From Prauserella muralis (GTDB lineage Bacteria; Actinomycetota; Actinomycetes; Mycobacteriales; Pseudonocardiaceae): a stretch of 64,000 bases of DNA. The stretch lies in the NCBI RefSeq assembly GCF_003202285.1, contig NZ_MASW01000005.1:868001-932000 (forward strand), read 5' to 3'. Below, in pieces: positions 10,376-17,227 of this stretch. The notes below the pieces were generated by a model. The model saw only the letters and a program-made list of their open reading frames with translations, had not been told where the DNA came from and ran no database searches. The stretch's first letter is position 1. Each line of letters begins with the position of its first letter. The position numbers were made by a program, and so were the translations under genes.

Positions 10376-11788
10376 GTGTCGTCGAAACGCGATCTGCTGC
10401 AGGCGCACCAGTTTCTCGCCCAGCGCACCACCTCGGCACTGGTCACCCGCGACCCGGATCCGGAACAGCCGCCGTTTCGCAGGCCCGGTGGGGCGGCGCT
10501 CGGCAGCATCGTGCTCGCCGTGCTCGCGCTGGCCGGGTTCGCGGTGTTCGGACTGGTCAACCCGGGCGGCAACTCGGCCTGGCGCGACCGGCCCTCGGTC
10601 ATCGTCGCGAAGGAGACCGGGGCGCGATACGTCTACCTCGGCGGGACACTGCATCCCGTGCCGAACTACGTCTCGGCGCTGCTGGCGCTGGGTGAGCATG
10701 CCGAGACGGTGTCGGTGTCGAGCGACTCGCTGCTGGGCGTGCCGCGCGGAGCGAGGATCGGGATCCCGGACGCGCCCGACGCGCTGCCCGGCAGGGACAA
10801 GCTGCTCACCGGCGGCTGGAGTCTCTGCTCCCGCCCCGTGCCCGACGAGACCGGGCAGAGCACGGTGGCGTCGGTCCTGCTGGTCGGCGAGGGCGCGCGC
10901 GGCGGCAGGCCGGTGGGTGAGACCGCCGTGCACGTCGAGGTTCCCGGCACCGGGGAGCAGTACCTGATCTCCGGCGGCTACCGGCACCGCATCGACCATC
11001 CGGGCCCGGTGGCCGTCGGGCTCTCGCTGCAGTCCGAGCCCACGGTGCGCGCCAGCATGCCGCTGGTGGACCTGCTCCCGGCAGGCGAGCCGATCTCTCC
11101 CATCCGGCTCGCGGGCACGGGCTCGCGATCGACCGCGGTGCCGGGCCGCGACGACCTCCGGGTGGGGCAGCTGCTCGTCGTCGAGACGTCGGGAGGCACC
11201 GAGCACTACCTCGCGGACGCCGACCGCCTGCGGCCGATCTCCCCGTTGCAGTACGACCTGCAGCGCGCCGATCCGCGGACCAGGAAGGCCTACCGCGATG
11301 GTGTGCCGTCCGGCATCCCGCTGAGTCCGGCCGCGGTCGCCGGCGCTCGCGTGACACCTGCCGGCGACACCGGTCCGGCGGCGGCGCCCCGCGTCCGGCC
11401 GCGGTTCGCCGGCGGGGACACGCTCTGCGCGACCTACGAGCCGGGGTCGGCGACGCCGGCGCTCCACGTCGACCCCCGGCTGCCCCAGACCGAGGCTCTG
11501 GCGACCGCGGGCCGCACGGCTCGTGGCATGCCGATGGCGGACGCGATCCACGTCGAGCCCGGCCGGGCCGCGGTGGTCGAGGCGATGCCGAGCGCGGACG
11601 CCCAGGCCGGCACCGTCGTACTGGTCACCGATCAGGGCGAGGCATTCCCGCTGGCGGGCCGGGAGGTGCTGGACATGCTCGGCTACGGCGAGGTGCGTCC
11701 CGTCCGCCTGCCTGCGGCGATCGTGGCCAGGGTGCCGATGGGCAGCGGGCTCGACCCGGCGGCGGTGTTCGTCGCGGGCCGGCGGTGA
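10376..11788 (+). CDS. eccB: Type VII secretion protein EccB
   Basis: 470 aa, typical for the family. It begins with the EccB N-terminal pattern (SSKRDLLQAHQFLAQR), followed by the TRDPDPEQPP segment, one membrane helix (residues about 43-62, IVLAVLALAGFAVFGLV) and a large periplasmic region with the R1-R4-type repeats. EccB is the core ESX membrane component with an extracytoplasmic domain. The GTG start is 4 nt after the eccD stop. The gene converges on the mycosin gene with 22 bp between the stops. Confidence 0.93.
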   Translation: MSSKRDLLQAHQFLAQRTTSALVTRDPDPEQPPFRRPGGAALGSIVLAVLALAGFAVFGLVNPGGNSAWRDRPSVIVAKETGARYVYLGGTLHPVPNYVSALLALGEHAETVSVSSDSLLGVPRGARIGIPDAPDALPGRDKLLTGGWSLCSRPVPDETGQSTVASVLLVGEGARGGRPVGETAVHVEVPGTGEQYLISGGYRHRIDHPGPVAVGLSLQSEPTVRASMPLVDLLPAGEPISPIRLAGTGSRSTAVPGRDDLRVGQLLVVETSGGTEHYLADADRLRPISPLQYDLQRADPRTRKAYRDGVPSGIPLSPAAVAGARVTPAGDTGPAAAPRVRPRFAGGDTLCATYEPGSATPALHVDPRLPQTEALATAGRTARGMPMADAIHVEPGRAAVVEAMPSADAQAGTVVLVTDQGEAFPLAGREVLDMLGYGEVRPVRLPAAIVARVPMGSGLDPAAVFVAGRR

Positions 11789-11810
11789 GCAGCCGTTCCC
11801 CGGTCTCGGG

Positions 11811-13109
11811 TCACGGCCGCTCGGCAGGAGGCGGGGGAACGACGAACAGCTCGTCGGGCAGCTCGTCGCGCACCGGCCCGCGTGCCGGGAGCACGGCGCG
11901 ACGGGGCTGCCAGCGGGACCGGCGCCCGCGGAGCAGGACCAAGGCCACGGCCGCTCCCAGCACCGCGACCGCGAGGGTCACGACGGCCGCCACCCGGGAG
12001 GCCGAGATGCTGCCGTCCCACCACGCGGAGGCTCGCGCCTGCGCCGGGTCGGTCGCAGGCCGCTCGACCGGGGACGGCGGGGACGGCGGGGCGCCGACGA
12101 GACCGTCGGCCACCGCGCGATACGGATTGACCAGCCCTGCGCCGTAGGCCTCGCTGTCCAGGCCGCCGGGAGCAGGCGTCGCCGTGGCGAGAATCCGCTG
12201 CACCACCTGCTCCGCCGACAGCTCCGGCCGCGCCGATCGCACCAGCGCGGCCGTCGCCGCGACGAACGGCGCCGCGAAGCTCGTGCCGTCCTGATACCGG
12301 TGCCCGCCCGCACGGGCGGCCGCGAGCACTCGCCCACCCGGTGCGACGATGTCCACCTGGGGACCGATCTGAGAACTCGGCAGGCGGGTTCCGGTCACGT
12401 CGACCGCGCCCACCCCGAGCACACCGTCGTAGCCCGCGGGATAGGTCGCCGGGCCGGGCACCTGGCCCTGCTGGGCGTTGCCCACGGCGGCGACCACGAC
12501 CACGTCCCTGCTCTGGGCGTGCCGGACGGCGTCACGCACGAAGCGGTTGTCGAGGCTGCCCGCGACGGACAGGTTGATGACGTCGGCGCCGTGGTCGGCC
12601 GCGTACCAGATGCCACGGGCGAGCACCTCCGGGTCGATGGCCTGCGCCGTGCCCTCACCGGTGGCGTCGCGCTCGCTGACGCGCACCGGCAGGATCGTGG
12701 CATCGGGGGCAAGCCCGGCGAAGCCGATGCCCTCGGCGGGCCGCGCGGCGATGATGCTGGCGACGGCCGTGCCGTGCGAGACGCAGTCGAAGCTGCCCGG
12801 CAGGTCGCCGACGAGGAAGAAGTCCTGGCCGCGCAACACCTTCCCGGGTTCGCGCAGCTGCGGATGGTCACTGTCCACGCCGGAGTCCACGACCGCGACG
12901 ACGACGCCGCTGCCCGTGGCCTGCCGTCGCACTGCCTGCGCGCCGAGTGTTCGCTGCGCCCACGGCAGCTCGCGGACGACGGGGCTCGCCGGGCTGGGGT
13001 TGTCGCACGCGCCCGGTGGTGGCGCCGCCGCGGCGGCACCCGGGCCGGCCACGGAGCCGGCGACGGCCGCCGCGAGCGCGGCGGCCGTCGCGGTGCTGAG
13101 CCTGCGCAT
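11811..13109 (-). CDS. mycP: Type VII secretion-associated serine protease, mycosin
   Basis: 432-aa subtilisin-family (S8) protease. It has a signal peptide, catalytic Asp75 (VVDSGVD), His112 (SHGTAVAS) and Ser in GTSFAAPFVAA near residue 283. The oxyanion region is AAVGNAQQG. A Pro-rich stretch and a C-terminal membrane helix (VVTLAVAVLGAAVALVLL) anchor it, leaving a short basic cytoplasmic tail. This is the full mycosin layout; mycosins process substrates and stabilise the ESX membrane complex. It is the last gene of a minus-strand series that includes the secreted-protein genes, and only 4 bp separate it from the EspC-like gene upstream. Confidence 0.95.
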   Translation of the reverse strand: MRRLSTATAAALAAAVAGSVAGPGAAAAAPPPGACDNPSPASPVVRELPWAQRTLGAQAVRRQATGSGVVVAVVDSGVDSDHPQLREPGKVLRGQDFFLVGDLPGSFDCVSHGTAVASIIAARPAEGIGFAGLAPDATILPVRVSERDATGEGTAQAIDPEVLARGIWYAADHGADVINLSVAGSLDNRFVRDAVRHAQSRDVVVVAAVGNAQQGQVPGPATYPAGYDGVLGVGAVDVTGTRLPSSQIGPQVDIVAPGGRVLAAARAGGHRYQDGTSFAAPFVAATAALVRSARPELSAEQVVQRILATATPAPGGLDSEAYGAGLVNPYRAVADGLVGAPPSPPSPVERPATDPAQARASAWWDGSISASRVAAVVTLAVAVLGAAVALVLLRGRRSRWQPRRAVLPARGPVRDELPDELFVVPPPPAERP

Positions 13110-13113
13110 GGCC

Positions 13114-13452
13114 CTACCCGGCGGTCTCGTGGCCGTCCGTGCCGGTCAGCCGGGTGAGCGCGCCGCTGCCCGTGGCGTCGGCGGCCCGGTAGTCGGCGAC
13201 GCAGCAGAGCGCGTCGTCACACAGCGTCCGGTACGCGGCGGGAATGCCGTCAGCCCTGGTGGTCAGCCGCTCCGCGAGCGGCCGGTACCGCTCCAGGAAC
13301 GCCTGCGCGATGAGGTCGCCGCCGATTCCCGCCTCGCTGGCCCGCAGCGCGTGTTTACGCTTCTCCCAGGCGCCTGCGAAGTCCTCGCCCGCGGCGCGCA
13401 GCCGGTTGAGGTTCGCCGTCACCGCGTCCGGGTCCATGTCGTAGCCGGCCAT
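13114..13452 (-). CDS. EspC-like type VII secretion target
   Basis: A 112-aa helical protein resembling the ESX/EspC target family in size and pattern (early ANLNRLRAAGEDFAGAW, late helix). It carries a candidate export motif, ADYRAADATG, of the YxxxD type about 25 residues before the end. There is no signal peptide. It contains a CC pair and one further Cys. The ATG at 13452 forms a TGATG junction with the stop of the YbaB-like gene; an in-frame GTG at 13455 is the alternative. It sits between the mycosin and ybaB-like genes, consistent with being a substrate of this system. Confidence 0.8.
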   Translation of the reverse strand: MAGYDMDPDAVTANLNRLRAAGEDFAGAWEKRKHALRASEAGIGGDLIAQAFLERYRPLAERLTTRADGIPAAYRTLCDDALCCVADYRAADATGSGALTRLTGTDGHETAG

Positions 13453-13832
13453 CACCGTTCTCCCTCGATCTTCGTGCCGAGCTGGTGCAGGAACGCATCG
13501 GTGTGCACGTCGGTGCCTGCGCGCTTCGCGGTGGGCGGCAGGTAGGCACGGGTGAGTTCGAACAGCTCGTCGTGCGACTGCGCGACAGCGTCGGCGATGG
13601 TGTCCACAATGGCCCGCGCGAGCGCCCGGGAATCCTTCGTGCGGTAGATCCGGGGATCCAGGTAGAGGTCGCTGAGTTCACCACGGCCCACGACCGTGGC
13701 GCTGATCAGGCCGTCCGGGGAGTCCGCCGTCACCTCGATGTCGGCGATCCTGGCCCGGATCTCGAGGAGATCATCGCGCAGCTTCTCGTATCCCGCCCTC
13801 CGCGTGGCGGCGTCGATCATCGGCCCTGCCAT
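13452..13832 (-). CDS. YbaB/EbfC-family protein
   Basis: A 126-aa protein with the YbaB/EbfC fold pattern: an N-terminal helix (AGYEKLRDDLLEIRARIADIEVTADS), a central beta portion (GLISATVVGRGELSDLYLDPRIY) and a C-terminal helix. Family members bind DNA as dimers, but copies within actinobacterial ESX loci are common and are often divergent. A strong ribosome binding site (GGAAGGAAGGGA) precedes the ATG at 13832; an in-frame GTG lies 3 nt upstream. It overlaps the upstream gene by about 62 bp and is coupled downstream by TGATG. Whether it binds DNA or acts as a T7SS chaperone or substrate is unknown. Confidence 0.85.
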   Translation of the reverse strand: MAGPMIDAATRRAGYEKLRDDLLEIRARIADIEVTADSPDGLISATVVGRGELSDLYLDPRIYRTKDSRALARAIVDTIADAVAQSHDELFELTRAYLPPTAKRAGTDVHTDAFLHQLGTKIEGER

Positions 13833-14343
13833 CACTGTCCCTTCCTTCCCTGCTCTCCAGCGGTTTCCGCCTCACGGCCCGGTCCGAGTCGAGGGCGGAC
13901 AGCATCTGTGCGAAGTCGGCCGCGATCTCGTCGGCCTGGTCGAGCGTCGCGGTCGACGTAGCCCGCAACACCGGCGTTCCGGTGGGTGAGGCGCTCTCCA
14001 CGAGAGCGACGTACTCCTCCGCACGGACGAGCCGCTGTGACTCCTGGGCGGTCGCACCGCTCAGGCGGAGCACCTGTCTCAGCCGTGGCCCCCGAGGCCC
14101 TTGCCAGCCGCGGCGATCGGTCACGACCGCGGCCGGCTGGGCCGCCGCGGCGTTGTCGGCGAGCTCGGCCAGCGCCGTGCCCGGTCGCACCACCAGGCAC
14201 TCGACCACCACGGTGGCGGTGAAACCCGAGCCATGTGTGTCGAGTTTGAGCGCGAGGAAGGCGACGTCGAGGTTCAGCTCGCCCGGTGACAGCGGCTGCC
14301 AGCCGGCGGGCAGGGAGAGCTCGAGCGATCCGGGTGATGGCAT
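13771..14343 (-). CDS. Hypothetical type VII secretion locus protein, LpqN/DcrB-like pattern
   Basis: 190 aa, not confidently recognised. The N-terminal half (LELSLPAGWQPLSPGELN, then ATVVVECLVVRPGTALAEL) followed by a beta-helix region resembles single-domain LpqN/DcrB-type folds, without a signal peptide. The last 20-25 residues are very basic and lie in the overlap with the YbaB-like gene, so they may be dispensable. The ATG is preceded by GAGGAAAGGGAAACA, a fair ribosome site, and the gene follows the large acidic protein gene by 13 bp. Position implies a role in substrate handling; this is inference only. Confidence 0.65.
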   Translation of the reverse strand: MPSPGSLELSLPAGWQPLSPGELNLDVAFLALKLDTHGSGFTATVVVECLVVRPGTALAELADNAAAAQPAAVVTDRRGWQGPRGPRLRQVLRLSGATAQESQRLVRAEEYVALVESASPTGTPVLRATSTATLDQADEIAADFAQMLSALDSDRAVRRKPLESREGRDSDGRADDRRRHAEGGIREAAR

Positions 14344-14356
14344 TGTTTCCCTTTCC

Positions 14357-15967
14357 TCAGCCGAAGGCCCCGCGCCGCACGGAGTCCAGGCTCTGCAGGA
14401 TCTCGTTCACGTCGACCTGAACGTCGAAGCCGAGCCCGCCGCCGACGATCGGCGACGCGCTCACCTTGCCGTTGAGATCCAGCGTCCCGTTCTCCCAGCT
14501 CGGGTCGAATTCCACGTCGATGCCAGGCCCGAGCCGGGCTTCCGGCGTGATGGACGCCGACAGCGGCCCAGCGTCGATCAGGGGGATCTCGTCGAGATTC
14601 GCCTTGATGCCGCCCTGTGTCTCCACCTTGACGAGGGGGTCCTCCGAGCCCGGCCGGTTCAGCTGACCGGAGCCGTCGACGCCGAGGGAGTAGTCGCCCT
14701 GCACCGCACCACCGAAGGCCTCCCACCTGCCGTGGTCGGCGTGCGCGTGCCCGTCGACACTGCCGATCGTGTCACCGCCGGGCCCCGTCGGTGGCGAGAC
14801 ACCGGCGTCCGGGCCTTCCGGCTTGATCGTCAGTAGCCACCTGCCCGCGTCCTGCACGGCCTCCCCCGTTCCGTTGACGAGCCTTCTGAGCTCGTCCATC
14901 ACGGGGTTGTCGTCACGGGGATCCAGCGGGCCCCAGTCGAAGTTGCCGTCGGCGGCCTGCGTTGCGCCGTCCCGGGAGCTCTCGGCCGTCCCGAGTGCCG
15001 GTGCCGCCTGCCGGACGTTCTCCGCCGCAGTCGCATACCGTTGCTGGTTCTCGGCGGCTGCCTGGTGGGCGAGGTGCTGGCGAGCGAGGTCGTGTTCCCC
15101 CGCCGACGACAACATGGTCTGTGCTTTCGCGTCTTCGGCCTCGTACTGAGCGGTGGTCGCCTGGCCGTCTGCCCTCGCGCTGTCGATCTCCGCGGCGCTC
15201 GTCCGCGCGTACTGGCTCATCGCCCGCGCGTCGGCCGCGATCTCGTCTGCCTCGGCCACCGACTCCGCCGAACGCGTGCGCGCCTGCTCGCCTCCCGCGT
15301 CAGGCCAGTCCTCGGTGGTGACGTGCGCGAAGCGGTCGGCCTCGTCACGTGCGGGCTGCAGGTCGTCGCCCACACCCGCCGTCGAGTCGGCGATCTCGTG
15401 CAGCTTGTCCGGCGGGTGCGGTGGCGTGGCGATCGAGTCGACGAGGGAGCTGAACTCGCTCTTCCCGCCTTCCTGACCTTCTGCCGGTGCTTCCTGTGCG
15501 GGGGCCTCGGCGTTGTGGTACTGAGGCCCGGCATCGTCCCGTGGCGTCTCGGAGTCGCTCGGTGAGCCGGGTTCGTCCCCTCCGGCATCGGCCGCGCCTT
15601 CGGTGGCCGCCGCATCCTCGGTGGCCGCGTCCTCGGTGGCCGCGGTACCTTCGGAGGCTGCGGTGTCCTCAGTGGCCGCGGCGTCCTCGGTGCCTTCGCC
15701 GGCCGCGGCGTCCTCGGTGCCTTCACCGGCCGCGGTGTCCTCGGGACCCTCGGCCGGGCTTTCGGCAGCCGGCTCGGCCTCGGCGCCTTCGGCGGCACCA
15801 GGGTCCTCGCCCGCGTTGGCAGCGGCCGCATCCGCGGGCTCGGCGCCTTCGGTGCCCCCGCCACCCTCCGGCGCGCCGGATCCGGCGCTCGACGGTTCTG
15901 CGGGTGCCGGCTCGGGGGCCGGCGCCGGGGCACCTGCGGACCCGCCTTCACCTGCCTGCTCGGTCAT
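14357..15967 (-). CDS. Large acidic repeat protein, candidate type VII secretion effector
   Basis: 536 aa in three parts. Residues 1-165 are low-complexity and very acidic, rich in Ala/Glu/Pro/Thr, with short repeats such as EGTEDAAA. Residues about 175-330 are helical and WXG-like in size (LHEIADSTAGVGDDLQP, TEDWPDAGGEQARTR) and include a YEAED segment matching the YxxxD/E export pattern. Residues about 370-536 are a Gly-rich, beta-patterned C-terminal domain (DYSLGVDGSGQLN, EARLGPGIDVEFDP, IVGGGLGFDVQVDV) that I cannot assign. There is no signal peptide. It is the largest gene of the minus-strand substrate series and lies just downstream of two WXG100 genes. A secreted effector or surface protein is inferred. 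A good ribosome site (AAGGAGCATCGACC) precedes the ATG. Confidence 0.75.
   Translation of the reverse strand: MTEQAGEGGSAGAPAPAPEPAPAEPSSAGSGAPEGGGGTEGAEPADAAAANAGEDPGAAEGAEAEPAAESPAEGPEDTAAGEGTEDAAAGEGTEDAAATEDTAASEGTAATEDAATEDAAATEGAADAGGDEPGSPSDSETPRDDAGPQYHNAEAPAQEAPAEGQEGGKSEFSSLVDSIATPPHPPDKLHEIADSTAGVGDDLQPARDEADRFAHVTTEDWPDAGGEQARTRSAESVAEADEIAADARAMSQYARTSAAEIDSARADGQATTAQYEAEDAKAQTMLSSAGEHDLARQHLAHQAAAENQQRYATAAENVRQAAPALGTAESSRDGATQAADGNFDWGPLDPRDDNPVMDELRRLVNGTGEAVQDAGRWLLTIKPEGPDAGVSPPTGPGGDTIGSVDGHAHADHGRWEAFGGAVQGDYSLGVDGSGQLNRPGSEDPLVKVETQGGIKANLDEIPLIDAGPLSASITPEARLGPGIDVEFDPSWENGTLDLNGKVSASPIVGGGLGFDVQVDVNEILQSLDSVRRGAFG
15598..15742. repeat. Imperfect tandem repeats encoding the acidic Ala/Glu/Thr tract
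   Basis: Units of about 15-27 bp built from gtcctcggtggccgcg-like blocks recur here. Two long units (15690s and 15715s) differ by a single base. They encode the EDAAA/EGTEDAA repeats of the large acidic protein and are likely to vary in number between strains by slippage. Confidence 0.6.
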
Positions 15968-16086
15968 GGTCGATGCTCCTTGGACGGCGAACCGGTCTGT
16001 TTACCGCGATCCAGTCTCGCGAACGCGAGACGCGAGCAACGGGCGTTGGCCTGTTCCGGTCATCCGGAAGGACCGGCACGCCACAG

Positions 16087-16122
16087 AAAAATGTCCCGGT
16101 GCACTCGCGCGCACCGGGACAT
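16087..16122 (-). terminator. Rho-independent terminator after the WXG100 pair
   Basis: On the minus strand, a perfect 12-bp stem (arms 16111-16122 and 16091-16102) with an 8-nt loop is followed directly by TTTT. It lies 15 bp after the stop of the WXG100 gene and before the acidic effector gene. The two WXG100 genes therefore probably form their own highly expressed transcript. Confidence 0.85.
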
Positions 16123-16137
16123 CGTCGGCGTGTGCCG

Positions 16138-16434
16138 TCACATACCCGAACCGAGCCGCCCGCAGGAACGCTGCACCGCGGCCATGTTCTCGTGGTTACA
16201 GGTCTGCACGCCCTGGTTCATCGCCTGCATCAGCTCCTGCCCGGCGGCCATCACCTGCTGGCAGGCCTTGCTGATCTCGGCGAACTGGCCACCCGCCTGG
16301 TCGAGCCAGTCGGCCTGCGTCATCCCCGAGGCCTGGCCCCAGGAGTCGATCGACTGCTGAACACCGTTGACGCAGCCGTTCATGTTGGCCGACAGGGCGT
16401 CGAGCGCGCCGAACATCGCGAGCTTACGCGTCAT
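16138..16434 (-). CDS. WXG100-family (ESAT-6-like) protein with four cysteines
   Basis: 98 aa, the standard size for an ESX helical-hairpin protein. The turn between the two helices is around Gly33-Trp43 (SWGQASGMTQADWLDQAGG). A canonical W-x-G is not exact: W43 is followed by Leu-Asp, and a separate W32-G33 pair is present. There are four Cys residues (21, 58, 79, 91), unusual for the family. A clear ribosome site (GGAAAGGAGTGAGCC) precedes the ATG. It lies 34 bp downstream of the other WXG100 gene, the usual EsxA/EsxB-like tandem arrangement, and is followed by a terminator. No YxxxD motif is seen, as expected for the partner that lacks the signal. Confidence 0.88.
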   Translation of the reverse strand: MTRKLAMFGALDALSANMNGCVNGVQQSIDSWGQASGMTQADWLDQAGGQFAEISKACQQVMAAGQELMQAMNQGVQTCNHENMAAVQRSCGRLGSGM

Positions 16435-16468
16435 GGCTCACTCCTTTCCGTTGTCTCCTTGGTCCTGA

Positions 16469-17041
16469 TCAGAGGGCACGCAGCAGTCCGGCGAACGCGT
16501 AGGTCCCGGCGGACGAGTCGCCGCCGTCGCCGTCACCGCCGTCACCGCCGCTGTCGTCGTCCTCGTCCCCGCTGTCGCCGCCTCCATCGGAGTCGCCGTC
16601 GCCGAAGCCGAGGTCGGACAGGTCCCCGTCGCCGAGGCCGAAGCCCGAGTCACCGCCGCCGAGGCCGAGATCCGACCCGAGACCGCCGCCGAAGCCGAAC
16701 CCGCCGAACCCGCCGCCCCCGAACGCGCCGTCACCGATGCCGGCGAAGCCCGCGGCACCCTGCTGGTCGACATCGATGTAGTCGTTCATGGCGAACCTGG
16801 TGTCCTGGCCCAGCTTCTCGAGCTTCTGACACAGGTTGCGAATCGCCATGTCCCACTTCTTGTGCGCCACCAGCAGCGCCTGCGACTGCTCCATGTTCCA
16901 CTGCGCGGGAATCACGGAGTTCACTTCGCCCTCGAGCCGGCCGCGGTGCCCTTCGATCTCCTGAACGACCACCGCTGCCATCTGCACCACGCGGGCGAGT
17001 GTGTCTGTGTTGGCGTCCATCAGACCGCCACCAACGAACAC
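16469..17041 (-). CDS. WXG100-like (CFP-10-like) protein with Gly/Asp-rich tail
   Basis: 190 aa. Residues 1-95 form a WXG100-like helical hairpin with Trp48 in the turn (IPAQWNMEQS) and a YIDVD motif (Y88, D92) matching the YxxxD secretion signal. Residues 96-180 are a low-complexity tail, first Gly/Phe-rich (GGGGFGGFGFGGG), then Gly/Asp/Ser-rich, then almost pure Asp/Gly, ending in AFAGLLRAL. WXG100 proteins normally end soon after the YxxxD motif. The GTG at 17041 is chosen because GGAAAGGAG lies 6 nt upstream; an internal ATG at 17020 would remove seven residues. It is probably secreted as a heterodimer with the neighbouring WXG100 protein. Confidence 0.87.
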   Translation of the reverse strand: MFVGGGLMDANTDTLARVVQMAAVVVQEIEGHRGRLEGEVNSVIPAQWNMEQSQALLVAHKKWDMAIRNLCQKLEKLGQDTRFAMNDYIDVDQQGAAGFAGIGDGAFGGGGFGGFGFGGGLGSDLGLGGGDSGFGLGDGDLSDLGFGDGDSDGGGDSGDEDDDSGGDGGDGDGGDSSAGTYAFAGLLRAL

Positions 17042-17227
17042 AGTCTTCTCCTTTCCGTTCGTACGGCTTGCGCCGTCCCGTGCCCGCGACACCGGCGGAC
17101 ATGTGCCGAGCTAACCGTGTCCGCGCCGAGAACAGGCTCGTGCGGCACGTTCCTGCCACGCACCCGCGGGCGACGGCGACGGCGCAGAAAATCACCGGGG
17201 TCGGAACTCACGCGAAGGGCATGGTTG

